DNA of 64,000 nucleotides from the NCBI RefSeq assembly GCF_900291465.1, contig NZ_LT985808.1, positions 1,389,814-1,453,813 on the forward strand. Direction: 5' to 3'. A program made the translations under genes and the position numbers. The notes under the pieces are model-generated. The model made no database searches and was not told the DNA's origin. It saw nothing but the letters and a program-made list of their open reading frames with translations. Numbering within the stretch: position 1 is the stretch's first letter; each line of letters opens with the position of its first letter. The DNA comes from Bacteroides sp. Marseille-P3684 (GTDB taxonomy: Bacteria; Bacteroidota; Bacteroidia; Bacteroidales; Bacteroidaceae). This document shows positions 1 through 8,616 of this stretch, in pieces.

Positions 1-228
1 ATGGGGTAATACTCGCAAGGGCTGCTGGCGCATAGCAGACAGCCACATAATGCACAGGGCAATCACAAATGAGAACTTGCGCAAAGCAGGGTATGCTACT
101 TTAATGGGTGAATATCTCGAATGGTACCCAAAATAGGAACCGCCGTATGCGGAACCGCATGTACGGTGGTGTGAGAGGACGGAAAACGAAAGTAGGAAGA
201 AAACTACGTCGTTTTCCTCCTACTCGAT
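1..228 (+). mobile_element. 3' end of a group II intron (copy 1)
   Basis: By eye, bases 1-228 are identical to 21673-21900, the 3' end of the full intron in this window. They hold the end of the maturase gene, a domain V-like hairpin at about 138-171 and a domain VI-like hairpin at about 191-223 with arms GTAGGA..GAAAAC and GTTTTC..TCCTAC. Identity to the second copy stops after CTCGAT at 228, so the intron ends in AT, as expected for the AY 3' end of group II introns. The rest of this copy lies left of the window. It sits 26 bp from the 3' end of the KDG kinase gene, in convergent orientation. Confidence 0.9.
2..136 (+). CDS. group II intron reverse transcriptase/maturase, C-terminal fragment (cut by window edge)
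   Basis: This is the last 44 codons and the stop of the intron-encoded protein; the rest is outside the window. The peptide (starting WGNTRKGCWRIADS and ending EYLEWYPK) is the same as the end of the complete protein at 20402-21808. The NTRKGYWRIADS-type tail is characteristic of maturases of bacterial class C-like introns. Whether this copy is intact cannot be seen. Confidence 0.85.
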   Translation, partial: WGNTRKGCWRIADSHIMHRAITNENLRKAGYATLMGEYLEWYPK

Positions 229-254
229 CCTATTCATTCCGAAGCTGATGACTC

Positions 255-1295
255 TCATCGGCTCACCTCTCCGCTCTCGCCTTTCTCCACGAGCGATTCA
301 ATCTCGGCAGCCTTCATCATGTTATAGTCTCCGGCGATGGTATTCTTCAACGCCGATGCCGCAGCTGCAAAATCCACCCGTTTCTGGTCATCGTCATACA
401 CCGTGTGTGCATAGAGCAGGGCACCCACAAAGGCATCCCCCACACCGATGCAGTCGATGATGTTGTTGATGTCATAGACCCGTGTGAACTTCGTAGTTCC
501 GTTGGAATGAAGGGCACCGGCAAGCGTGTGGTGCTCTGAACTCAGGACATTGCGCAGGGCGATGTAGATGTGCTTGCATCGGGGAACGGATTTGCTGATT
601 TCCTTGCAGAAACTGTCGTAGGCATAGCGGTCGATGCCGTCGGCAGCCGACTTCGAGTCAAAGCCCGGTGCCGGAATGCCCAGAATCTTGGCATATTCCC
701 CTTCGCTGCCAAACAGGATATCGCTGTGCTGCATCAACGGAAGCATCACCTCGCTTGCAGTCTTGCCGTAACGCCACAGGTTCTTGCGGTAGTTGATGTC
801 GCAGCAGATGGTCAGCCCCATCTCGTCAGCCACCTGGATGGCCTCCTCGCATACGGCAGCCAACCCGTCAGTCAGGGAAGCATCAATGCCCGACCAGTGG
901 AAGATGCTGGCTCCCTCGAATACGCTGTGCCAGTCGATCATGCCCGGCTGCAAGTCCGTGAAGGAAGAGCCTTCGCGGTCATAGATTACCTCGGAGTTAC
1001 GCAAGGCTACGGCTTTTTCCATGTAATACGTTCCCAGCCGCTTCCCGCCGCGCAAGATGTTCCGGGTGCCGACATTGTGCGAACGCAGCTCCGTGATGCA
1101 GTTCTCACCCAATGCATTCTCCGGCAAACGGGTGATGTAGTCCACTTCGCCCCCGTAGTTGGCAATCGAAATCGCCACATTGGCTTCACTGCCTCCATAG
1201 TTAGCCAGGAAGACGCGGCTCTGCTGGATACGCAGATTGTCGGGAGGGGTCAGGCGTAGCATGATCTCGCCAAAAGTTACAATTTTCTTACTCAT
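255..1295 (-). CDS. kdgK: 2-dehydro-3-deoxygluconokinase (PfkB family sugar kinase)
   Basis: The 346-residue protein is a ribokinase/PfkB-fold kinase that most likely phosphorylates 2-keto-3-deoxygluconate to KDPG in the cytoplasm, linking uronic acid breakdown to the Entner-Doudoroff route. The N-terminus FGEIMLRLTPP, the NYGGSEANVA substrate-binding segment and the ATP/anion-hole motif GVGDAF (284-289, D287 the likely catalytic base) support this; the family usually has GAGD, so the valine is a mild variant. Length is normal. The start ATG is preceded on the minus strand by a Bacteroides -7 box at 1342-1349. No aldolase or uronate gene is adjacent in this window. The 3' end lies next to a group II intron end. 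A related sugar specificity within PfkB cannot be excluded. Confidence 0.82.
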   Translation of the reverse strand: MSKKIVTFGEIMLRLTPPDNLRIQQSRVFLANYGGSEANVAISIANYGGEVDYITRLPENALGENCITELRSHNVGTRNILRGGKRLGTYYMEKAVALRNSEVIYDREGSSFTDLQPGMIDWHSVFEGASIFHWSGIDASLTDGLAAVCEEAIQVADEMGLTICCDINYRKNLWRYGKTASEVMLPLMQHSDILFGSEGEYAKILGIPAPGFDSKSAADGIDRYAYDSFCKEISKSVPRCKHIYIALRNVLSSEHHTLAGALHSNGTTKFTRVYDINNIIDCIGVGDAFVGALLYAHTVYDDDQKRVDFAAAASALKNTIAGDYNMMKAAEIESLVEKGESGEVSR

Positions 1296-1341
1296 ATTCG
1301 TGTTTGTTTCGTTTGATCGTTTATCACAACCTGTGACCTTG

Positions 1342-1349
1342 CAAAGTTA
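1342..1349 (-). promoter_or_regulatory. Bacteroides -7 promoter box upstream of kdgK
   Basis: The minus strand reads TAACTTTG, matching TAnnTTTG. A TTTTG tract about 23 nt upstream is a weak -33 element. The start of transcription would fall near 1335, leaving a leader of about 40 nt. Confidence 0.6.
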
Positions 1350-1472
1350 CGTAAGAAAACCCGGTCAACAAGCAAAACGAAAGTAATCATAGCATAAAAA
1401 AAGCAGAAGAGAAACATTGTCCTCTTCTGCTGTGCTTTTCTCTCTCTCGATTAATTGTATTTGTCTTTCTTA

Positions 1473-1844
1473 TTAATCCAAATAAACATCAAGCCCTTTA
1501 TTGTGTAAAGTCAAATTTAACAACGTCACATATTTTCTGTATTGTTGCTCGCTCAATGCCGATTTCATCAGCTTCAGGTTGCCCCAGACCGCCTTGCGGA
1601 CCAGTGCCGAACGGGAAGCCTCGTCTTTACTGCGCGCTGCCTGCAACAATTTGTCTGAGAAATATTCGCAAGCCGTGGATACCTCGTCATACTGATTGCT
1701 GTTCAGCTCCAGGTAGTTTGTCAGACGTCCGGCGCTGACTGACCAGTTCCACGCATTACCACTCACATTCGCGATTCTTTCTCCTGCAAAGCTTGTAGCG
1801 CCAACAAATAGAGACGCTACAAAAAGTAATGTAATCCTTTTCAT
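1473..1844 (-). CDS. small secreted protein, Spy/CpxP-like layout
   Basis: The 123-residue protein has a clear signal peptide (MKRITLLFVASLFVGATSFA) and a short, mostly helical, charged mature part. Segments such as LNSNQYDEV and LSEQQYRKYVTLLNLTL resemble the 'L-T/S-x-x-Q-x-x-K/Y' helices of small periplasmic Spy/CpxP-like proteins that are common but poorly studied in Bacteroides. A periplasmic chaperone-like or stress role is inference only. It is a single gene with its own -7 box at 1928-1935 and no operon partner. Confidence 0.65.
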   Translation of the reverse strand: MKRITLLFVASLFVGATSFAGERIANVSGNAWNWSVSAGRLTNYLELNSNQYDEVSTACEYFSDKLLQAARSKDEASRSALVRKAVWGNLKLMKSALSEQQYRKYVTLLNLTLHNKGLDVYLD

Positions 1845-1927
1845 AATCTTTCTCCTTTTTACCTTAAATGTTATTCCTAAAAACTAATTACCTAAATTTT
1901 TCTCTTTTCTCTATCATTTTGACACTG

Positions 1928-1935
1928 CAAAGATA
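1928..1935 (-). promoter_or_regulatory. Bacteroides -7 box for the 1473-1844 gene
   Basis: The minus strand reads TATCTTTG, an exact TAnnTTTG match. It lies 83 bp upstream of the start codon. Confidence 0.6.
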
Positions 1936-2135
1936 TATAGCTTTTCACCACTTCCAATCCTTTTGGTGTTAATAAACGTAAATGTAAATCTAAATCGTCA
2001 CTTATTTGATTTATATCAAGAGAATCTATCATAAAAATGACCGATTCTGCAAATATATGTAAGAATATCGGGTAAAAAGCAAGCATCCTTTGCAAAATTA
2101 GCTTCTTTTCTTCCATATATCGCTGGAGATTTATG

Positions 2136-2143
2136 TATCTTTG
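2136..2143 (+). promoter_or_regulatory. Bacteroides -7 box for the SlyD-like gene
   Basis: TATCTTTG matches TAnnTTTG exactly and lies about 60 bp before the ATG at 2204. The TTTG sequences further upstream are not at ideal spacing. Confidence 0.6.
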
Positions 2144-2203
2144 CCCACCATTAGTATTATCTATTTAACCAATCCTATTTATTAATTGCATATATATAAG
2201 TAT

Positions 2204-2824
2204 ATGGAGAATAACGCAAACAAATACATTACCGTGTCCTACGAGTTGTATGTGGACAATGACGGTAAAGAAGTCATGATGGAAAAAGCTCCGGTGGAGC
2301 ATCCTTTCCAATTTATTTCGGGCATGGGCATCACACTGGAGAGTTTTGAAGCCAACATAGCCAAGCTCGCCCAGGGCGATGCATTCGACTTTGTTATCCC
2401 CGTGGCTGAAGCTTATGGTGAAATCGATCCCGAACACATCCTCGAACTGCCGAAGGACTTCTTCGTAGTGGACGGCAAATTTGACTCCGAGCGTGTGTTT
2501 GCCGGCAACATCCTTCCGATGCTCAACAGCGACGGCAACCGCCTGAACGGGACTGTCGTGGAGGTGAAGGACAATGTAGTCGTGATGGATTTCAACCATC
2601 CGTTTGCCGGCAAGGACCTCCACTTTGTAGGTACTGTGACGGAATCCCGTCCGGCAACAAATGCTGAAATTCAGGAAGTGATCAATATGTTTGCCGGTGA
2701 AGGTTGTGGCGGTGGCTGCGACTGCTGCGGCGGAGGCTGTGGCAGCGATGACTGTGGCGACGATTGCGGCTGCGGTGAGCACGGACACCACCATGACGGT
2801 TGCGGATGTGGCTGCCACTCCTGA
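2204..2824 (+). CDS. slyD: FKBP-type peptidyl-prolyl isomerase, SlyD-like, with metal-binding tail
   Basis: This cytoplasmic prolyl isomerase/chaperone has the SlyD arrangement: an FKBP half-domain (VSYELYVDNDGK, then HPFQFISGMG), the IF (insert-in-flap) chaperone domain, and the returning FKBP strands ending DFNHPFAGKDLHF. It ends in a tail of about 40 residues with 11 cysteines and 5 histidines (CDCCGGGC, HGHHHDGCGCGC), as in SlyD proteins that bind nickel or zinc. I chose the ATG at 2204 (MENNANKY, 206 residues); a TTG at 2186 in frame would add six residues but is unlikely. It is monocistronic, with a -7 box at 2136 and a strong terminator at 2872-2931. Confidence 0.9.
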   Translation: MENNANKYITVSYELYVDNDGKEVMMEKAPVEHPFQFISGMGITLESFEANIAKLAQGDAFDFVIPVAEAYGEIDPEHILELPKDFFVVDGKFDSERVFAGNILPMLNSDGNRLNGTVVEVKDNVVVMDFNHPFAGKDLHFVGTVTESRPATNAEIQEVINMFAGEGCGGGCDCCGGGCGSDDCGDDCGCGEHGHHHDGCGCGCHS

Positions 2825-2871
2825 TGAAACGAAGACATTTGTCCTGAACAACTGAACAGGAACCATCTATG

Positions 2872-2931
2872 GAATCTTCGGAAGGTTCTGCCCCATCTTT
2901 CGAGGTACAGCCCTTCCGAAGATTCTTTTTT
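2872..2931 (+). terminator. rho-independent terminator after slyD
   Basis: GAATCTTCGGAAGG (2872-2885) pairs perfectly with CCTTCCGAAGATTC (2912-2925) and is followed by six Ts. It separates the SlyD gene from the lipoprotein gene starting at 2957. Confidence 0.88.
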
Positions 2932-2956
2932 ATACCTCGTAACAAAACCAAGCACA

Positions 2957-4111
2957 ATGAAAAAGTTTCCTTTACTCTTATTGCTGAGCATGTTCTTCTT
3001 CGTGTCTTGTATCCAAGACGAAGCTCCGAACGCTGAAGCCGACATTGTGAGCTGTGTGCTCGATGGCAATGTGCTGAAACGTCCGCCTCTCATCGAGAAT
3101 GACAAAGTGACCCTCGTGGTCTCTGTAGGCGTGAATGCCGCCAATCTCGCTCCTCAATTTGAACTGACACCGGGTGCCACCATCGAACCGCCCAGCGGGA
3201 CGGCACGCAACTTCACCTTTCCCCAGACTTACACGGTGACCTCGGAAGACAAGAAGTGGAAAAAGACTTATACCGTTACCGTACAGCAAGACCGGAGCAT
3301 CCTGTCCGATTACGACTTTGAAGGGGTAAGTCTTGTCCGGGTAGAGAATCCCGGAAGCTATCCCTATCACTATCATCAGATCGAAGAGGTTGACTCGCAA
3401 GGTTCGACGACCCTGGTATGGGCCAGTGGAAACAGCGGCTTTGTCCTGGCTGCCAAGCTGGACGGTCTGCCCGACGACCCGACGGTGTTCCCGACCTGTT
3501 CCTGGGACGAGGGACGTACCGGCAAATGTGTCAAGCTGGTCACCTGCAGACCGAAGGCCAGTGCTGCCGTAGCGTTGGCACCGATTGCTGCCGGAAACCT
3601 GTTTACCGGAAAGTTCGTGCTGGAAAACATCAATGAACCTGCCGTCTGCACCCACTTTGGTGCCGGTGAAGTGTTCCCCTACAGACCCATCAGCCTCGAA
3701 GGCTATTTCAAGTACAAGGCAGGGGCAACCATGACCGTGGGTACTCCTGAACAGCATAAGCACGACACCGACATGTGGGACATCTACGCCGTGCTCTACG
3801 ATGCCACCAAGGCAACCAATTCCTACCTGGATGGCTATAACATCCTGAGTGACCCGAGCATCGTGCTGCTGGCTCACCTTCCGCGTGAAGAACGTCACGA
3901 AGCCGACGACTGGACCCACTTCTTCATCGAGTTCCAACCGTTTGAGGGAGGAACGGCATTCGACGAGGCGAAAATGAAGAACGGAGATTATAACCTGGCC
4001 ATCGTCATGAGTTCGAGCGAGGAAGGAGCCTACTTCAACGGAGCCGAAGGTAGTACGCTCTATGTCGACGATGTCAAACTGCACTATGAAGAAGAGGAGG
4101 GTAACCAATGA
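2957..4111 (+). CDS. PCMD-type (putative carbohydrate metabolism domain) lipoprotein
   Basis: This is a 384-residue lipoprotein with a lipobox ending at Cys18 (FFFVSC). Residues about 30-110 look like a small Ig-like strand domain (ending KKTYTVTVQ). Residues about 125-380 resemble the PCMD family of Bacteroidetes surface proteins: a jelly-roll-like fold with W-S and FEG motifs and the C-terminal end LYVDDVKLHYE typical of these domains. Carbohydrate binding is the usual guess for the family, but no catalytic residues are evident. The stop overlaps the next start by 4 bp (ATGA), so it is translationally coupled to an outer-membrane barrel protein at 4108. Confidence 0.65.
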   Translation: MKKFPLLLLLSMFFFVSCIQDEAPNAEADIVSCVLDGNVLKRPPLIENDKVTLVVSVGVNAANLAPQFELTPGATIEPPSGTARNFTFPQTYTVTSEDKKWKKTYTVTVQQDRSILSDYDFEGVSLVRVENPGSYPYHYHQIEEVDSQGSTTLVWASGNSGFVLAAKLDGLPDDPTVFPTCSWDEGRTGKCVKLVTCRPKASAAVALAPIAAGNLFTGKFVLENINEPAVCTHFGAGEVFPYRPISLEGYFKYKAGATMTVGTPEQHKHDTDMWDIYAVLYDATKATNSYLDGYNILSDPSIVLLAHLPREERHEADDWTHFFIEFQPFEGGTAFDEAKMKNGDYNLAIVMSSSEEGAYFNGAEGSTLYVDDVKLHYEEEEGNQ

Positions 4112-4872
4112 AAAAGCAATTCATCCTTACAGCCATCGCCTTGTTGCTCTGTCTGGGACAGGCCAAGGCACAACAGTTGTTCCACTACAACCTGAAGGAA
4201 CATCACATCGACTTTGAAGTCAAGGCCGGATTCAGTATCGGCGGCACTTCACCCCTTCCTCTGCCGGAGGAAATCCGCTCCATCGAGAGTTACAACCCGG
4301 GACTGGCGCTGTCGTTGGGTATCCAGGTGACTAAGTGGTTTGACAACCAATGGGGCTTCAGCAGCGGCATCTCGTTCGACAACAAGAAAATGAGTACCGA
4401 GGCACGTGTGAAGAACTACAGCATGGAGCTGATTGACGGAGGCGGACGCATCAAGGGCAACTGGACCGGACTGGTGCAGACTGACGTCACCAATTCCTAC
4501 CTCACCGTGCCCGTCATGGCAGCCTACAAGCTTAGTTCCGTCTGGGACTTGCGTTTCGGTCCCTATGTGGCATACCTCATGGACGGCAAGTTCTCCGGAC
4601 ACGTCTCTGACGGATACCTGCGCGAGAATGACCCGACCGGACAGAAGGTGCCTTTCACCGGCGATGCCACCGCCACCTATGACTTCTCGGACAACCTGCG
4701 CAAGTTCCAGTGGGGACTTCAGGCAGGAGGTTCCTGGAGGGTCAACCGCCACTTCCGGCTCAATGCCGACCTCCAGTGGGGGTTGAACGACATCTTCGAG
4801 AAGGACTTCGAGACCATCACGTTCAGCATGTACAACATCTACCTGAACCTGGGCTTCGGATACGTGTTCTGA
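4108..4872 (+). CDS. outer-membrane beta-barrel protein (porin-like)
   Basis: The 254-residue protein has a signal peptide ending near QAKAQQ and then an alternating hydrophobic pattern typical of an 8-12 strand barrel, finishing with the aromatic strand YNIYLNLGFGYVF, whose terminal phenylalanine is a classic outer-membrane sorting signal. It resembles the outer-membrane beta-barrel (OMP_b-brl / PorT-like) group. It overlaps the upstream lipoprotein gene by 4 bp, which suggests that the lipoprotein and barrel work together at the outer membrane. The specific function is unknown. Confidence 0.7.
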   Translation: MKKQFILTAIALLLCLGQAKAQQLFHYNLKEHHIDFEVKAGFSIGGTSPLPLPEEIRSIESYNPGLALSLGIQVTKWFDNQWGFSSGISFDNKKMSTEARVKNYSMELIDGGGRIKGNWTGLVQTDVTNSYLTVPVMAAYKLSSVWDLRFGPYVAYLMDGKFSGHVSDGYLRENDPTGQKVPFTGDATATYDFSDNLRKFQWGLQAGGSWRVNRHFRLNADLQWGLNDIFEKDFETITFSMYNIYLNLGFGYVF

Positions 4873-4900
4873 GGCACATGCCCAGGGTCAGCCCGGCAGA

Positions 4901-4955
4901 CAAGAGGCACGGAGATGCAGAGTCAGACAAAAAACTCTGCGCCTTCGTGCCTCTT
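4901..4955. terminator. long inverted repeat after the 4108-4872 gene
   Basis: CAAGAGGCACG (4901-4911) pairs with CGTGCCTCTTG (4945-4955), and GCAGAGT (4917-4923) pairs with ACTCTGC. There is no T tract after it, so it may act as a 3' end stabiliser rather than a true terminator. It resembles the hairpins at 7696-7782 and 52087-52165. Confidence 0.55.
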
Positions 4956-4982
4956 GCTGTTGATACTTCCAACTATTCACGC

Positions 4983-4990
4983 TATATTTG
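4983..4990 (+). promoter_or_regulatory. Bacteroides -7 box upstream of aroC
   Basis: TATATTTG is an exact TAnnTTTG match. A TTG (4960-4962) is 20 nt upstream, a partial -33 element. Transcription would begin near 4997, giving a leader of about 115 nt. Confidence 0.62.
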
Positions 4991-5026
4991 GCACGCTTAT
5001 AAATTCAGCACCTGACTCATTCGACT

Positions 5027-5084
5027 TTCGCAGGCTCGCGTCGGGTTGACAAGAAACCAGCCGGTCCGGTGGAATGCCTGCGAA
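5027..5084 (+). other. structured leader of aroC
   Basis: TTCGCAGGC (5027-5035) pairs perfectly with GCCTGCGAA (5076-5084), enclosing about 40 nt with a further GC-rich CCGGTCCGG. It lies between the inferred transcription start and the aroC ATG. Function unknown; no known riboswitch was recognised. Confidence 0.45.
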
Positions 5085-5110
5085 GCTTACGTAACTAATA
5101 CAAACGCATT

Positions 5111-6190
5111 ATGTTCAACAGTACATTTGGGAACCTGCTGCGCCTGACCTCCTTCGGAGAATCGCACGGCCCTGCCGTGGGGGGAGTCCTCGACGGATTT
5201 CCTGCAGGCATCGAGATTGACACCGACTTTGTACAGGCGGAACTGAACCGACGCCGTCCGGGACAAAGCCGCATCACCACCCCACGCAAGGAGCCCGACG
5301 AGGTGGAATTCCTTTCGGGCATCTTCGAAGGACGCTCCACAGGTTGCCCCATCGGATTCATCGTCCGGAATACAAATCAACATTCATCAGACTACGAGAA
5401 CCTGCGCAACCTCTACCGCCCCTCACACGCCGACTACACCTACAGCTGCAAATACGGCATCCGTGACCATCGCGGAGGCGGACGCTCGTCGGCACGGGAA
5501 ACCATCTCCCGCTGTGTGGGCGGAGCACTTGCCAAACTTGCCCTGCGACAGCTGGGCGTGCGCATCACCGCATACACCTCGCAGGTGGGCACCATCGCCC
5601 TCGAACATCCCTACACACACTACGACTTCAGCCTCATCGAGCAGAACATGGTGCGCTGTCCCGACCCGGAGAAGGCAAAGGAGATGGAAGACCTGATTGC
5701 CCGTGTGAAAGGCAAGGGGAACACTGTCGGGGGAGTCATCACCTGTGTGGTGAAGGGCTGTCCCGTCGGACTGGGACAACCGGTCTTCGGCAAACTGCAT
5801 GCCGCGCTGGGTGCTGCCATGCTCGGCATCAATGCCGTGAAGGGATTTGAGTACGGCGAAGGCTTCGGCGGCATGGACCTCCTCGGCTCCCAGCAGAACG
5901 ATATCTTCTACAACAACGACGGACGTATCGACACCCGTACCAACCACTCGGGAGGCATCCAGGGAGGTATCAGCAACGGACAGGACATCTACTTCCGTGT
6001 TGCCTTCAAGCCCGTCGCCACCATCCTCATGGAGCAGGAGACCGTCGACGTCAACGGAAACGATACCCGCGTCACGGCACGCGGACGACACGATGCCTGC
6101 GTCCTGCCCCGTGCCGTACCCGTGGTCGAAGCCATGACTGCCCTGACCCTGCTTGACCATTACCTGATGGACAAGGCGACGCGTCTGTAG
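5111..6190 (+). CDS. aroC: chorismate synthase
   Basis: The last enzyme of the shikimate pathway: it converts 5-enolpyruvylshikimate-3-phosphate to chorismate in the cytoplasm using reduced FMN. The 359-residue length is normal. Signature segments are present: [19 protein letters not shown] near the N-terminus, the [17 protein letters not shown] loop near residues 118-135, and the late [11 protein letters not shown]. The start ATG follows a leader of about 115 nt. It stands alone between a barrel protein and an M20 peptidase, and other aro genes are not in the window. Confidence 0.97.
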   Translation: MFNSTFGNLLRLTSFGESHGPAVGGVLDGFPAGIEIDTDFVQAELNRRRPGQSRITTPRKEPDEVEFLSGIFEGRSTGCPIGFIVRNTNQHSSDYENLRNLYRPSHADYTYSCKYGIRDHRGGGRSSARETISRCVGGALAKLALRQLGVRITAYTSQVGTIALEHPYTHYDFSLIEQNMVRCPDPEKAKEMEDLIARVKGKGNTVGGVITCVVKGCPVGLGQPVFGKLHAALGAAMLGINAVKGFEYGEGFGGMDLLGSQQNDIFYNNDGRIDTRTNHSGGIQGGISNGQDIYFRVAFKPVATILMEQETVDVNGNDTRVTARGRHDACVLPRAVPVVEAMTALTLLDHYLMDKATRL

Positions 6191-6314
6191 AACACGGACG
6201 CGGGCAGCCAGGTGCGCACTCAACAGACATTTCAAACCTCAGCGGGAGCTTGCGGGAACTGTCGTCCCACATCCGACGGACAGCCCTGCGGCTCTGCCTA
6301 TAAACATCAAGCTT

Positions 6315-7670
6315 ATGGAAGTTAAAGACTACATCCGGGAAAACGAACCCCGGTTCATGGACGAGTTGTTCAGCCTCATCCGCATCCCCAGCATCAGTGC
6401 CCAGCCGGAGCACAAGGACGACATGCTCGCCTGTGCTCAACGCTGGCGGGAACTCCTGCTCGCTGCCGGAGCTGACGAGGCGATGGTGATGCCCTCACAG
6501 GGCAACCCTCTGGTCTATGCCGAAAAACGTGTCTCGCCCGACGCACCCACCGTGCTCATCTATGCCCACTATGACGTCATGCCGCCCGAACCGCTGGAAC
6601 TCTGGAAGAGCCAGCCTTTCGAACCGGAAATCCGTGACGGACACCTCTTCGCACGCGGTGCCGACGATGACAAGGGACAGTCATTCATCCAGGTGAAGGC
6701 GTTCGAGTACATGGTGCGCGAGGGAGCGTTGAAACACAACGTGAAGTTCATCTTCGAAGGGGAGGAGGAGATAGGCTCGCCGAGTCTGAATGCCTTCCTG
6801 AAGGAGCACAAGGAACTGCTGAAGGCGGACGTCATCCTTGTGTCGGATACCAGCATGCTGGGCGCTGACCTGCCCTCGCTCACCACCGGACTGCGCGGAC
6901 TTGCCTACTGGGAAATCGAGGTCACCGGACCCAACCGAGACCTTCACTCGGGACACTTCGGCGGAGCCGTTGCCAATCCCATTAACGTGCTCTGTTCGAT
7001 GCTCTCTCAGGTAGTCGATGCCGACGGACGCATCACCGTCCCCCACTTCTATGACCGAGTGGAGGAGGTGTCCGATGCCGAACGTCGCATGATCGCCCAG
7101 ATACCTTTTGACGAGGAACGTTACAAGACCGCCATCGGCGTCGACGAGTTGCAGGGTGAAAAAGGCTACTCCACCTTGGAGCGCAACAGCTGCCGTCCGT
7201 CGTTCGATATCTGCGGCATCTGGGGTGGCTACACAGGCGAAGGGTCGAAGACCGTCCTTCCCTCGAAAGCCTATGCCAAGGTGTCCTGCCGGCTCGTTCC
7301 GCATCAACAGCACGAAGAAATCTCCCGGTTGTTTGCAGACTACATCCAGTCCATCGCCCCACGTTCCGTCAAGGTGAAAGTGACCCCGATGCATGGTGGC
7401 GAGGGATACGTCTGCCCCATCGACCTCCCTGCCTACAAGGCTGCCGAGAAAGGGTTTGCCAAGGCTTTCGGCAAGCAACCGCTGGCAGTGCGTCGGGGTG
7501 GAAGCATCCCCATCATCTCGGATTTTGAGCAGATCCTAGGTGTCAAGACCGTCCTGATGGGCTTCGGCTTGGAGAGCAACGCCATCCATTCGCCGAATGA
7601 AAACATCCCCCTGGACATCATCCGCAAGGGCATTGAAGCCGTCGTGGAATTCCACCGTCAAGGTTTCTGA
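6315..7670 (+). CDS. M20 family metallo-dipeptidase
   Basis: This 451-residue cytoplasmic zinc peptidase is of the ArgE/DapE/CNDP type and probably cleaves dipeptides. The metal-binding residues are in place: HYDVMP (first His and Asp), RGADDDKG (bridging Asp), EGEEEIGS (catalytic Glu and metal Glu), then VSDTSM and a late NAIHSPNE histidine. The lid/dimerisation domain starts at about LHSGHFGGAV. Length matches the family. It follows aroC by 124 bp and ends at a terminator at 7696-7782, so it may be read together with aroC or alone. Confidence 0.9.
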   Translation: MEVKDYIRENEPRFMDELFSLIRIPSISAQPEHKDDMLACAQRWRELLLAAGADEAMVMPSQGNPLVYAEKRVSPDAPTVLIYAHYDVMPPEPLELWKSQPFEPEIRDGHLFARGADDDKGQSFIQVKAFEYMVREGALKHNVKFIFEGEEEIGSPSLNAFLKEHKELLKADVILVSDTSMLGADLPSLTTGLRGLAYWEIEVTGPNRDLHSGHFGGAVANPINVLCSMLSQVVDADGRITVPHFYDRVEEVSDAERRMIAQIPFDEERYKTAIGVDELQGEKGYSTLERNSCRPSFDICGIWGGYTGEGSKTVLPSKAYAKVSCRLVPHQQHEEISRLFADYIQSIAPRSVKVKVTPMHGGEGYVCPIDLPAYKAAEKGFAKAFGKQPLAVRRGGSIPIISDFEQILGVKTVLMGFGLESNAIHSPNENIPLDIIRKGIEAVVEFHRQGF

Positions 7671-7695
7671 TGCTCTTCCATTTTCCCGCCTGTCA

Positions 7696-7782
7696 AACGG
7701 AGGCACAAGGACACGGAGCCGGCAGGGGAGAGGTCTTTCCTTTCCTTGCGTTCCGCCCCCCCCCTTGTGCTTCCGTTTTTTT
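7696..7782 (+). terminator. terminator hairpin after the M20 peptidase gene
   Basis: AACGGAGGCACAAGG (7696-7710) pairs with CCTTGTGCTTCCGTT (7763-7777) with one G-U, and a T tract follows. The loop contains a run of nine Cs (7756-7764). From 7783 to 8059 there is no gene: the stretch holds only the leader region of the sigma factor gene, with a degenerate -7 box TACTTTCG at 7892-7899. Confidence 0.7.
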
Positions 7783-8059
7783 TGCTCCGTAATCCGAGCT
7801 TTAGGGCTATTGATTGAGGCAAAAGAGCTTCAAAAAGCTCCGTTATTGGAAATATACCGCCAAAGGGAGTAAGCTTTTCTGATTTTATTTGTACTTTCGC
7901 TACGCTTGTCAGGAATTGTTTGATTTTTATTATGCAACACTAAGTTGAGTGATTCCACAGACAAGGCAAAACTGTGGGGCCCCTTTTGTTGCCCATGGTT
8001 CTATGAAAGTAAGGAGTAACAGTGTTGCGGATTCAAAGGTCTTTATCCTTTTCAATCAA

Positions 8060-8602
8060 ATGGATCACAGCCAATATGATGCACAGACATTCGAAGAACT
8101 TTTCCGGGAGTATTACTCCCGTCTCTATTACTATGCTCTTGACTGGGTGGAGAATGAAGAGGCTGCCAAGGACATTGTCAGTGGACTGTTCGGTGACTTG
8201 TGGAACAGCTTTTCTAGTTGGAATCCCGACAATAGAGAGGCTTATCTTGCACGAGCAGTGCGAAACCGTTGCCTGAACTATTTGAAGCATCGGGCTGTGG
8301 AACGTGATACGTTGGGCAAGTACCTGACTGAAAAACAAAGACTCATCGATACAGACTTGCAGGAGCATGAAGAGTTGATGAAGCGAGTCAAAGGCATTAT
8401 GGATGGACTTCCGGAGCGGACCAGGTTCGTGGTGGAGCAGTGTTACATCGAGGGTAAGAAGTATAGTGAACTAGCAGACTTGATGGAGACCACGCCGGGC
8501 ATGATACACAAACACATCAGCAAGGCTTTAGCAATTTTTAGAAAAGCTTTAGAAGTAAAAAGGGGACGAAAGGGTACCGATACAGTTGTCGGTGAGTCTT
8601 AA
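8060..8602 (+). CDS. ECF RNA polymerase sigma factor (RpoE-like, Bacteroidetes type)
   Basis: The 180-residue protein has sigma region 2 (about 8-75: FEELFREYYSRLYYYALDW, then EEAAKDIVSGLFGDLW) and region 4 (about 120-170: LPERTRFVVEQCYIEGKKYSELAD, ending in a helix-turn-helix). It should direct RNA polymerase to the SusC/SusD operon downstream when released by the FecR protein encoded next to it. I chose the ATG at 8060 (MDHSQYDAQTFEELF) because it begins at the conserved domain; ATGs at 8003 and further upstream would add a non-conserved tail. It is 14 bp from the anti-sigma gene. Confidence 0.88.
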   Translation: MDHSQYDAQTFEELFREYYSRLYYYALDWVENEEAAKDIVSGLFGDLWNSFSSWNPDNREAYLARAVRNRCLNYLKHRAVERDTLGKYLTEKQRLIDTDLQEHEELMKRVKGIMDGLPERTRFVVEQCYIEGKKYSELADLMETTPGMIHKHISKALAIFRKALEVKRGRKGTDTVVGES

Positions 8603-8616
8603 TATAATAAAAGCCT

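Noticed and set aside
1892-2116. 74-codon minus-strand open frame
   Set aside because: It overlaps the promoters of both flanking genes (-7 boxes at 1928 and 2136 region), has no domain and no coding style of its own.
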